Shown here in pieces: positions 26,501-38,500 of a stretch of DNA of 64,000 nt. Position numbers and translations under genes: made by a program. Within the stretch, counting starts at the first letter, position 1, and every line of letters starts with the position of its first letter. The stretch spans positions 685,093-749,092 of the forward strand of contig VZTI01003801.1 in assembly GCA_013397865.1 (NCBI GenBank), given 5' to 3'. The DNA comes from Struthidea cinerea. Its lineage: Eukaryota > Chordata > Aves > Passeriformes > Corcoracidae. The notes below the pieces were generated by a model, which was given only the letters and a program-made list of their open reading frames with translations, ran no database searches and had not been told where the DNA came from.

Positions 26501-29500
26501 GGTGTCTTCTTCAGCAACCAACAGGCCCACACTAAACAACAAGGTACCCCTTTGCCAAGAGGGGCAGAATCTGCACAAACCACCAGTCCACCTGGGAAAA
26601 CCATAGAATCACAGAATGGTTTGGGTTGGAAGGGCCTGAAAGATCACCTTTTTCCAACCTGCCATGGGAAGGGACACCTTCCACTATTCCAGGTTGCTCA
26701 AAGCTCCATCCAACCTGGCCTTGAACACTTCCAGGGATGGGGCATCCACAGCTTCTCTGGGCAACCTGTGCCAGGGCCTCACCACCCTCTGGGTGCTGAC
26801 AGAAGAGGAGAAGGCCTGAACAGCAGCGACTATAGAACTTGTAGCACCACAGTATTAAAAGCTCTTCTAAACACCACACAAATGTGCAGAGATACGCCAG
26901 ACTCTCCTGATGGGTGAAAAATTAAAAAAACTATTCTGAGGGGGGAGAATAGCAAATGGCCAGGGAGACTTGTGCAGCGGACAAGCAAATGAACCATTGA
27001 GACCATTTACTTTTCTTACAGCTGTTTGTAGCACAGCTCTCAAACTGCAGACAAACTTTTTTTTTATTTCCAGCCTTAACAGCATATTCCCATGTCAAAA
27101 CCCCATATCAGCCCCTCAAATTACCCAAGTAGCATGCTTTTGTATTTGGGCAAATTTGTCTCCATGTGTTGGAGGAGTATCTGGTAAACTACCTCACTGC
27201 TCTCAAATCTTTCTTGAAATTCTCATTTATTGTAATTCCCAACAAAAAATTACTAGAAAGGCAACACCAGGGTGACACTTATCTCTTCAGACTTATTATA
27301 GAATTTGTCATCTAGATCTTGGTAGTTAATGGAGATAAAAAAAAAAAAAAAATCATGATTTGTATCAGACCTGTCTTAAACATCCAGATCACAAGATGAG
27401 ATGAACTGTACCAAAAAGCACGCTTTTCTCCCCATGAACTGCAATGGTCTACCCTGAATTACTAAAAACATCAACACTGCAGACTCTAAGGTCAGGTGAA
27501 ATCATCCTACCCATGTCCCAGCAGAGCCCACTTCTTAGCCAGCATTGCTTCCCTGTGCTGGTCTCCTGATCTCTAGTTACGTTCTTGTGCCTTAGGATGA
27601 ATTTTTGAACCTTGAACGTGATTTCTAAAATGCAAATTTACAAATTAAACCTATAGCTACTGCCTGCTGTAGCAACTAACAAATAAGCCTCATTATTTAA
27701 GTCAAGTGCAGCACAAAAAGTTAAACTACGTATTGTGAAAAGGCTGAAACGTTTCCTATTCATTGGCCACAGTAGCTGGGAACTGCCACCATATGAACAA
27801 AACCAGCAGTGGGTCTGCAAGGGCATCTTGTACAAGGGGTTCACTGCATGTCCCCAAATACAGGGAACTGTCGAGGGGTCTGACACGAACCCTGATGTAC
27901 TTGGCAACACCAGCGTTGTGCAAGTGGGGACTGGGACAGGGTGAGGGATGTAATCTCATGCAGTGCAGGCAGGGACAGATTGCTCCAAGGCAGAAGTGCC
28001 CAGACAGGGCACCTGGACAGTTTCCTGGCCCACTGTCCTGCCTGCTGCCAAATCATCCTGCCAAGTTTTAGAGGAGAGTGGTCCAAACTGCCTATAATGA
28101 GCGGGTTTTGCAGCTGCCTGATGGTACAATGACAGAAGATATGCAGGATACCTAATCCATAATGAATATGCCACCCTGTAAGCAACAACTGATCTTATTA
28201 ACAACCTTAAGGTAACCAAAGAGGATACACATGTCAGCTAGACACTTGATTCAAGGTAAAGCCCTTATGGAGGAGATACGAGAATGATCCTGCTGGATTT
28301 GTTCAGTCCCATTGTTTAGTGTGAAAGTACAGAGTAAGGCCAGAAAATTTAGGGTCTCATATGAATTAGAAGCATGGAAAGCTTCCCCTAACTCTTGTCC
28401 CAAAAGCACCAGGCAGTACTTTCAGTTGTTTTGCGAGGGTGCGAAGAACGCAGTCCTACACTAAAGCTCATGGCAGGTATTTAGCAACTCCGCACTCTCT
28501 CAAAGTAAAATTAGTATTGTCTGACTGATGTAACCCTGCAAACCAGCCTGAAGGATTTGGCCCAAGTCCATGGTCCACCTTGTTCCTGCCTTGCACCCAA
28601 CAAAGCTGCTGATACAGGTGCAAAGTGCAAAGCACCTGCCTCTGCCCCTTTACACTGACTCTGCTTTCCACTGCTGGAGCTGACTGAGAGGAAACCAGTG
28701 CAAGACAAAAGCATTTAGCCACTCTTGCTTTTCTTAACGAGCTTTTTTTCAGAACTCTGCTCCCAAGTTCAACCCTGTATGCAGACAGCATCTGGCTCCC
28801 AAGCAAACAGCTGCTGTATAAATCTTTCTGCTCCTGGTTTTGCTTTATTAAATAGTACTCAATGAACATTGCAACATTTTCTTGTGCTGTCATGGGCTGG
28901 CAGTTATTTACCCAGGAGAACTAACTCTTGCTCTGCCCTATTCACACCAGTCAATTTGGATCTGGCTGGTTATGATGCTCAGCAGACTACCAAGGCATGT
29001 AGTCCTCCAAAGGCAGGTGACTCAGGAACTCTTTTCCCTGGAGAGATGGACAATATAGGCTCTGTGTGGAGCACAGAATGGAAGAGTCACAGCTAAACAT
29101 CTACACTGTTGCATTATTAACTCTGCGTGACTTCAGGCTAGTCAGGAGGAAAGCAAGGCTTGATCTCTGCTCTGTCCCTGACTGTATTCCATGGCAATTT
29201 ACTTCCTGCATGTTCTGTGATGCTTCCCACAACCGCTCTGGAGACATGCATATGTTGGGACCACCTGATGGCACAGCTGACCTGGTGAAAGCACAGCTTA
29301 CTGTGCTGCTCAGGATCATCTCTCCCTGCCTGTGCTCCCTTCTCTGCCTGTATCCACCTGCTTCCCATCCCTAAGCCACATTACAGAAAAATTCACAGGT
29401 TGCAAAGCATCTTTCTTCAGTCTGCATAGTGGATAGATGAACACAGACAAGAAGTCCAAAGCAAAACCAAATGACATTGCATTGTAAATAAATGTCTTTA

Positions 29501-32500
29501 TGACTGAAAGAACATTCAATAAATTTAAGAAGCAACAGTTTTAGAATCCAAGCATGCTTTTTTGCACCACCACTCCAATATTGTTTTGGATTAGAAATCA
29601 CTCAATTTCAAATGATGAACATCACCGTAAGTAGAAGGATCTTTATCTTCTAGTGTTACTAGAAGCAACAGTCTCAAAGACAGCATCATTGTGGTACTGA
29701 GAGCTTGTATTTACTTTCTAGCAATTGCCACTAGACACACCATTGTAATTAAGTAATTTAATCTGTTATACGTTCTGGGTAGAATTTGGCATTTGCCAGT
29801 CATTTAAACACCCTTAATGCACTAAGTCATTCATCTCAAACTTATGCTAAGGAGCCAAAGAAGAATAAAAACCTAACAAAATTTCACACTAGTGCAGTGC
29901 ATAAATGGGAGGGCAGCCTTGTCCAGATATTCACACTGGCTGATGTGCTCCTGCTGTCAGCAGACACAAAGCCCAAGGAAAAGGGCAGGGTTCTACAATG
30001 AAGCAAGAGGTAAAATGATGAAAAACATGAGCATCCTCAGCTTGCACAGAAGTCACAGGCAACTGCCATTTCCCTGGCTACAGCTCAAAGAAAAGAGTGA
30101 AACAGACTAATTACATCCATAAAAGTCTTAATTTGAAACCACCGCTCTCAGATGCATATCTGCACACTGAAAATATTCTTACAAATCACCTGCTCTTTGC
30201 ATGAAGGAAACTTTATGAACTCTTTCGAGATGCGTCCGGACCATTTCTGGGTAAAGACAGCCCTTCCGGGAGCTGGGTGGGGGTGCACAGTGCAAGCCTC
30301 CAAGCCTGGGGGCAAAAGCTTCCCACCAGGTCCAGGTGATCAATCACCCAACACACAGTCAATTAACAGCACTAAAAGTTCAAGTTCGGCAAAGAAAACC
30401 AGCTTCTTCCAGAGGATGGAAGGTGCCACCACTGTTGATTGAGTTCTTCCCCTATGAAATGGGATTCTCAGGTTAACTGAGATTGGTCAAACAGGAAAAA
30501 CTTACTGTTTACAGAAAAAAGGCCTACTTATCCATTGTTCACTTCCCACTGCGAACTCACCTGCCACAATTCAACATGCCTCCAGCAGGGGAAAAAAAGA
30601 AGATAATAGTATTAAAAAATCCAATGAAAATATCACCACTAATCGAAAAAAACCCCAACAAATTCAGACTCATCTTGCCCTTTGCAACGGGCCCAGCTAA
30701 AAAAACACCCTAATTAGCACTTAGATACGTGCATAAGTTGCCTGGGATAAGCCTAACAAAGCCAGTTTTTAAATATTTTAATCTTTACACCACAACAGAA
30801 GTGGCAGAAAAAGAACAAAACTAGGAGATTACAACTAAAAGCTGTCTGCAAAAGTGAACAGAAGGACTAACTGACCTGACTCGAGACTGGATTTGGGTCT
30901 TAATAACCTCAATGTAGTTGCGAGCATTGGCTTACAAGAGAAAATCATTGCATGGCCCCAGAAATACACAGTGTGTTTGTAGTAACTACTCAGGAATTAC
31001 CTAGCAGTAGGAGGAGCTTCCAGGTTGATTGAAATGTATTCACACAAAAAGAATTACAAAATGCATGCCAATTGCATTGCTTTAGCTGTCAAAATGCTGC
31101 AGGAAAAGGTACGGGGGAAGCTCAAATAAGGTAAATAGTAGCATTCAAATTTTAGTGTCTGAAGGAATAAAAAACATGCTGACATATATTCTTAACTCTC
31201 CTTCACAAGAGCAATTCCTCTAAGAAAAAGCGACTACCGCACATGTCTTTTGGAGGAGGAGGGGCTGAAATGGCCCTGCCAGCTGACAGGATTGTTTACC
31301 AGCGCAAAGCAAATGAGATGCACAGCCCAGGAAACCTTTGTTCAGTGAGTCGCAGGGGGAGCTTAACCGTGTGAGGGACAAAAGACGCGGTTTGGAGAGG
31401 TGATGCCAAAGGCAGGTCTTAGGCCTTTCTCATGAAAGGCAAGGCCATTTCTCGGTCCGTGCTGCTGCCGTGCCAGCCGCCCCGTGCCCGTGGGTGTGTG
31501 CGCGCAGGGAGAAGCGGCGGGCGCGCCGGAGGAGGCTTTGGGGGAGGCTTTTCTCGCGTCACCCCGCCGGCGAGCCCAAAGGTTGCTACCACGGCTCTCC
31601 ACCGCCTCGGGTGTCAGCCCCCGAACACAGCTGATGGCAAAGCGAGAGGCCCCTGAGCGCTATTCCTGCGGCCAACGTGCCGCACTTCCCACTCATCCAC
31701 TTGTCCAAGGCGAGCTGCAGCGAGGCACTGGCGCAGCGCATCCATCGCATCCATCGCTCCCCCCCCCGCGGCCGCCGGGTCCCGCTGCTCCTCCAGAACC
31801 CACCGGCACCGCGCCCGCGGCCGCGCACCCACACGGCACTTACGGTTCGCACGAGAAAACCATTCCTCAGCTTGCAAATCCCAAGCTGCAAGGGGGGACC
31901 GTCTGTGCGACCAGGCAGGCATGGAAGAGGAAACCCCTCCTCCACAGATGCCCTATTTATTCGCCGCTTTAGCATCCCGCGTGTTGGGGGGGGGGGGGGG
32001 NNNNNNNNNNNNNNNNNNNNNNNNNNNNNNNNNNNNNNNNNNNNNNNNNNNNNNNNNNNCCCGAGCTGGGGAGACACCGGAGCTCTCTCTCCCCCCTATT
32101 TTAACCCCTGCGTTTTGCGTTGGGATTTTACCTGGCGAACGGCCGCATCCCTCCTCAGAACAAAACCACGAGAGCTTTATTCTGACACAAGAGAATGATT
32201 AGCACGTGAGGAAGCGCACGCCGGGCGGCTGCCCGCGGCTGGCGACAAAAAGGTTGCGGGCTGCAGCCTCCGGCACCGAGAAAGGTGGATGCAGTGCTCA
32301 TTTCTTGGGAGAAAGAGGGATTGGAGCCTCAGACCCGGATGATTTGCAGCAGAGTCAGTCTGAAGCAGACCCAAAAAAACGCACACGTACATCCACGCAC
32401 AGGCACCACGCACAAAGATGTATCCTTACTTCCCCTGCGTTCTGCTTCCTCGCCTTTACCATTATATCCCAGGTATTTAAGTACGAATTAAATCCCCCAC

Positions 32501-35500
32501 ACACTAACCTGTCCTCTCTTTATTTAACCTTCCAGAGCAGGCAGAAGGCCTCCAGTGCAAATAGCCTGTTATGCCCGAGGACAAAATAACCCCTAATCTT
32601 CATTTATGCTATCATTCGTTTGTGGAAAAACACAGTCATGATTTCTGTGTGTTATGACTGCCAGAGATCACGGGGTGGAAAAAAAAAAGGCAGAAGTCGG
32701 AGAACCTTGGGTTACAAGTCATTCCCCACCCAGCCAATATCAGGAAAAAAAATAAATAAGTTGTGATAATCCCACCAAAAATGCAAAGAATGATTTTGAA
32801 ATCAAACGTTTTTCAGTGTTCAGGTAGTTTTCCGCAGACCTGTACTGACTTGCTGATGGCTCACATGGCAGAACACACAGTGCTTGGGAGGACACAGCAC
32901 ACTGTGAGAGGGCTTTGGACGTTTGCACAGGTAAATCATGCCCAGTCACCTCCACAGTTTATTGTCCAGGGTGGTTCAAAACCACATTTGAAATGGTGAA
33001 TCTGAGCAAATGGGGAAATAACCCTCAGCTTTGCAGGCAGACACTGGGAATGAAGATGGTGTGCAGAAGACAAGGACTCCTCTTGCACCGCCAGCTCCCC
33101 CTGCTCCCTGCACACATTGCATAACCAAAATAAGCCCAACCATCATGCCTGAGACAATAATGAATTCTGTCACAGCTTTTACACTGGAGAGAAGCGTAAT
33201 CCTCAAAGGACAGAGAGAACACGGAAAAAAACAGGCACTTTGTGAGTGAGATTTCAACCATCTACATATTTTGTATACAAAAAAATACCCCAAGAATGAG
33301 ATTTTACAGGGGTACTGCCACGAAACAGCACAATTCTGCTGGACGCTGCTTATTTACCTGGGGACGCCTCTCTCCAGTGTATTTTGCTTCCCTTGCCATG
33401 CAGTATTGATCTGCAGCAATTTAAAAAGACCTTTGAACCCACAGTGCACCCACACTGATTGTGGGTTGCCACAGAGTAGGACAGCACACCAACGCGTGGT
33501 GCCTGATTGTCTGCCCTGCCAAAGGGTGATCAATGTGGTGGAAAACAAATAGAGAGCAGCTGAGGGGTGCTGTGAACTCGCTCCCCAAACCCACCAGCTG
33601 GGGCCTGCTGCTGCCAGAGCGGCTTTTGGGGCACCCCAACCACAGTGAGGGTGCAAGGGAGGAGAGAGAATTGGCAGCTCACTGGAACTCCCCAAAAAGC
33701 CTCCGTGGACCCCCAGCACACCACAAAGTGGTGTCACTGGAGAGCTTAAACTCCTTCCCATTTTTTTTTTGCAACCTGAGAAGTTTGTCTGTTTGGGAAT
33801 TTCAGCCCCCCAGGGTATGCAGGAAACGAGCTGAAAACACCTTGAATCTCCCAAGCTGATGAAGGAAGGAAAGGGCTGACTTTGAGTGTGGCAGTTTAAG
33901 ATTCCTGGACGGTGCAATGATGCTGACAGCTTGCAAACACAGGGAAAAGACCCAGTTGCCAAGGACAGTTGCATTTAAAAGAATGAGAAGGCACATTTGA
34001 CCTTGCTAGCTTCCCAGTATTTTCATGCTTGCTTTAAAGGTCGCAGTCATTTGAACCCATTCCTGCTACATACACAAACACTTTGCCTTTCTCCACAAGG
34101 CTGAAAACATGGACCAGACCCACCAAGTAAGAAAACACATCAGTGTGCCCGTAGCCAGAGCAGCTGAGAAATGGCATCCCCCTTCCACAGCTTGGAAGCA
34201 AGTGGCAAGACCTGCAGGATGCCCAGAGGTACAGAAATGCAACAACAGTTACTGTAGACACTGGTCTGCAGACCCAAAACTGCTGGAGGCAGCTCCTGAT
34301 GCCGCCTGTGGCTTTAATGAAGGCTCAAGCAGCAACCAAATGCTTTGCACAGCCCCAGGCAGTGCAGACACCCTCCAGTGACACAGGGGTGCTCCTCCAG
34401 CCTAACAGCAGGCACTAAGCAAACAGCAACGCAGAAGGAAAACATTTCCTCACTGGGCTGGGAAGCAAAGCCTGGAGTTAGAATCAGTGGTGGATGGCCC
34501 AGGAAAGGGCACCGAGGAACATGGCTGTGCACAACACAGTACCTTGCTAGTTCTTGCCTGTTAATGCATGGCCCAGGAGTGCTGCTCCAGACCGTACTGA
34601 GGATGTAAATCCCACTCCATGGGTTTTTGGTTGCCTACCACCCTAATGTAGCCTGTGCACTCCTCCTCCTACTGCTTCAGTAACAAAAGCAAGAGATTTT
34701 CTGTGTCCAACTTTACAGCCAGCACAACACTCCCTTCCTGCCTGTTAGTATGTTTGTATTCCCATCCCGCAACAAAGACTTCAGCACAAACCTCCCGTGG
34801 TAAGAGTATCTTCTGAGCTGAACAGAATTCATTTGTTCTCCTTTCCAGGTATGCTAATGCCTTGATGGTTACTTTATCCCATGAAAATTAACACTTTGAA
34901 ACTTTTCCAAGTTTGCAGCCAGACAGTGGCTTGGCACAACACACAAGGCAAAGCTTTTGTCACCACACAGGCTGAGCACAGGCAGATAATGAAAGAGTTA
35001 AGTCCTGCAAGTGCAGCCATATGGCAAATCTGAGCTTGTCACCACAAACTAAGAGAATCACTTCAAGGCCTAAATGGGGAGCTCACCTAATTTGCCCATC
35101 TGTCCCAGGACGTGTATTGGTTTAAAAAGGTGAAATAAGCTATCAGGAGGAATGCTCTGCATTGATACATTGGCTTCCAGGCTGGTTTGGTTTCATGTCG
35201 GTATCACACAGCCATACACTGCACTACAGAGAAGATAAAATGTTACTCAGGTTGCAGGGACAGCCATGGGGACATTAGCAACCACAGAACTGAAGCAGGC
35301 AATAGATCTCAATTAGATTCCTTTGTGGATACAGGTTATTTTTTAGTCTTGAACCACAGGTCAAAAAGCGCCCATCTACAAGAAAGATTCAGTGCCCAAA
35401 AATGAAGACCTGGCTTTGAACACACAGCTACTCAAGATGCATTTTCTCCTCCTACTCCATGCCTGACTCTGTAGTTCACTTCCTTCCCAAACCTTGGCCT

Positions 35501-38500
35501 GCCATGAAGACACAGTGGAATTTGGTCCTTGCTCGTGTGATGGTGGGTGGGCCACTGGGAGCCAGGTTCAAGTACAAATAAAGGCAGCAGCTCATTGTGT
35601 GTTTAACAGAAATGGCTGAAGTTGTTGTATTTGTCAAAAAAAAAGCTTCAAGTGGTCACAGGTTTGGCACCCAAAACCTCAGAAAATTTTCACTTCAATT
35701 TTACTTGCCACAGCTACTCATCTAAAAAGACCTCCTCATCATTTCATGGAGGTGCTGTGAAAATAAGTTCCTACAAGTAACTTTTTTTCAGGAGAAAGAA
35801 AAGGTTTTCTCTGCACCACAGTCAAAATTTGTCACTTCTCTCCAGGAGCATTCCCCTACCCTCAAACCCTCCAGAGCCCTTTGGCACTCCTTCCCAGAGG
35901 CATCTCCTCCATTCCCCTAATTTTCCCCAAGCCACGAAGCAGTGCCCAATAAAAAGGGCTTTGCACAGGTCTGCTGACATGGCATCAGCTGTGCAGTGCT
36001 CCAGTCTCGTCTGCAGGGCTGCAGTGGATGCACAGCCATTCCCTCCAGCCTCCACAAGACAGTGAGAGGATCTCTGGACTGTGGTGGCTTAATCCAGCAG
36101 GGACAACAAAATTCTGCCACCATCCTTTTCATGTGTTCTTTCAACACAGCTTCAATACAATTTTTTTTAACAGTTTTTGCAAAAGCAAACTGAAAAGGAA
36201 GGAGGCAGTCTATCAGCATGGGCCATCACAACCCACACTCGCAGGTCACCTCGCCTCCAGCCCAAGGCTCTTTGCTCCTCTCTGCTCTCCCTCAAAGATG
36301 CTCAATTTGTGTCACACTGGTGATGGGTTGAACTGCTGCCTCCCCCACTATCACCTGAGCTTAACAGAGGCTACTCAAAAGCACAGGAGGAACCTCATCT
36401 TGAGTGCCCCAAAGTTCACCTGTGAGAGAGATGGACATTTCAGTCAACTGATGTCCAGTTTAATTCCCTCAGACATCAAATCTCAGTGGCAAGCCAGCAC
36501 CATAGCAGCAAATTCGAAGCAGAAAGTTGGAAGGTTATAACAGGACAAAATAAACTCTTAGGAGTGTACTCAAGAGTCTGTTCTGAGTGTCTGGTCTGGT
36601 GGTTACTTATGACTGAGCAGCTGAAAGCCAAGCCCAAGCAAGGTGGATTAGGTGAGGGAGAGGTGCTGCAAAACACTGCCATATGCTGAACCTCTCTTAG
36701 TATTAACTCCAAGGGGACCAGCAGAGCCCACAGGGCTGCCTGATAATCTTGGACCACCGAGGGAGCTGCTTAAAATCCCATTTTGCCAGGCCCTTCCAGC
36801 TCATTACCCTGGTCCTGAGCACCAAGCTGGTGGAAATCACAAGTAGAAACTGGCATATTACAGATAATTTGGAATTAACACAGAAACAATCATAAAGCAT
36901 CACACCCATTCCCCAGTAGCTGCAATATCCACTTAGATACCAAATACTGGGAGCCTTGTTGATGCTCTAGACAAACCCACATTAATGTACCTCAAAGCAC
37001 CACTGTACACTTGCCTGAAGGTAAACATTTAAGACATAGCAGGTAGACAAAGAACATCTTGTCACAGGGTACGGGAGTTAAGTTTGCCAGATCTCTCTCT
37101 AAATGCCCCATCAGTTCTTTGGCATATTTTCCTAAAGATTACCAGAAATGTGCCATGCTTTTAAAACAGTGAATTTTAATCTGCATTTTAAAATTGCTGC
37201 AATTCAAAACCAACACACAGAACAAAAAATTGTCATAAAAGTGCTGTAAAAGTGACACAGTAGTATCAGATGAGAACAGAAAAAGTGGTATTTCTAAAGT
37301 GAAGCTTGCTTTCCTACACCAGATTAAAAACAAAGACACCTTGAGACATCCATTGCAAGTCTACCTGCAGTGTCAGACCTCAAGAAGGCAGCTTCTGCTT
37401 AATCATTCAGGGCTCCTGTGTCACCATTAATTCAGATCTCATTCCTGATTAAGGCCCAGCACACTTAGCACTACATTGTCACAGCACAACCACCTTCATT
37501 ATCTGTCCCAAATTTAACTGAGCAGCAGAGCTGCTGAGAGCCCAGAGAGGGGGATCACAGGCAGAACAAAGCCTTGGGAGGGAAGTGGAGACCAATACTA
37601 ATTAGGTGTTAGCCTTATTATTTCTGGATTACTAATAAACTCGGCAGGAGGTGAGACCAGCCCAGCATCCTCCACCCAAGCTGTGGCAGAAACTCAGAGA
37701 CAATAATGAAATGGGATCATCTCAGTAAGGCTAATATTGAAATGATCATGATGTTCTTAACTCTGTCAAGTATAATGAAGATGCTTAATCTGTTAAGAAG
37801 AGGTCGTTGCCTGGACTATGCAGGTTTTTGTTTTAATTTCAACTGATAGTATTTTCTACTTCACCATCATACAGAAGACCCTGAATTTAAAAGAAGACTG
37901 AGTAAAGAAATAGCACTGGTATTAAATGAAATTTTAAATACTTTTGAATATGTAAAAGGAACATTATCATTATATAAATCTGACTGTCTACAGAGACAGA
38001 ATAGATTCTATTCCTAAATCCTGTGCATTCAGACATAGGAGGAAAGAGAGGCTCGTGTTAAAATAGGACGCTCTCCTAAAAAGCCCAAATGAACTCTTAC
38101 CAGACTGCCTTAAAATTAAGTCGTAATTCAATACATGCAATAGAGGGATTACTTTGACTCTTCCTTTTACAAAGCTCCCATCGTTAAAATGGTATTTTAT
38201 ATGAATTCTTACACCCTGCCCTCTACCATTGGATAAATTAAGACATGTGGTGCCATAATACAGCAATAAGTTACAACAAAAAGCATTCCCTTCAGCTTGA
38301 CTCTCAATAGTAAATTCCAACTTAACTGAAAAGTCATGTCACTCTGTTTCTGATGGTCAAGGACACAAGCCTCTGACTTTTACCTCACACGAAACACTGA
38401 AAATCATTTTCTTACCTTGCTCCAATGACATCAAAGAGGTGCTGCCAGCGATCATTGATTTTGTTGAGTTTATCGTCGATTTCTGCAACTCGGCTCTTGT

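Larger units (their letters stand above)
31380..32300 (-). promoter_or_regulatory. SYNE2: CpG island, candidate internal SYNE2 promoter
   Basis: Sequence on both sides of a gap is strongly GC- and CpG-rich (for example 31440-31610, 31630-31860 and 32140-32290), in sharp contrast to the AT-rich intron around it. No other gene lies near. It sits upstream of w18 on the SYNE2 strand, where nesprin genes start short isoforms lacking the actin-binding domain, so I infer an internal promoter. A TATA-like AATAAATA on the minus strand at about 31951-31958 is weak support. The direction of transcription is not proved and it could be bidirectional. Confidence 0.55.

Noticed and set aside
31484..32198. 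Plus-strand and minus-strand open frames running through the N gap
   Set aside because: They contain unknown residues and arise from low stop frequency in CpG-rich sequence; no similarity or splice support.
33354..33974. 206-codon minus-strand open frame
   Set aside because: It has no recognisable domain and an odd Cys/Trp/Pro composition, lies in an intron, and lacks splice sites compatible with the SYNE2 frame.
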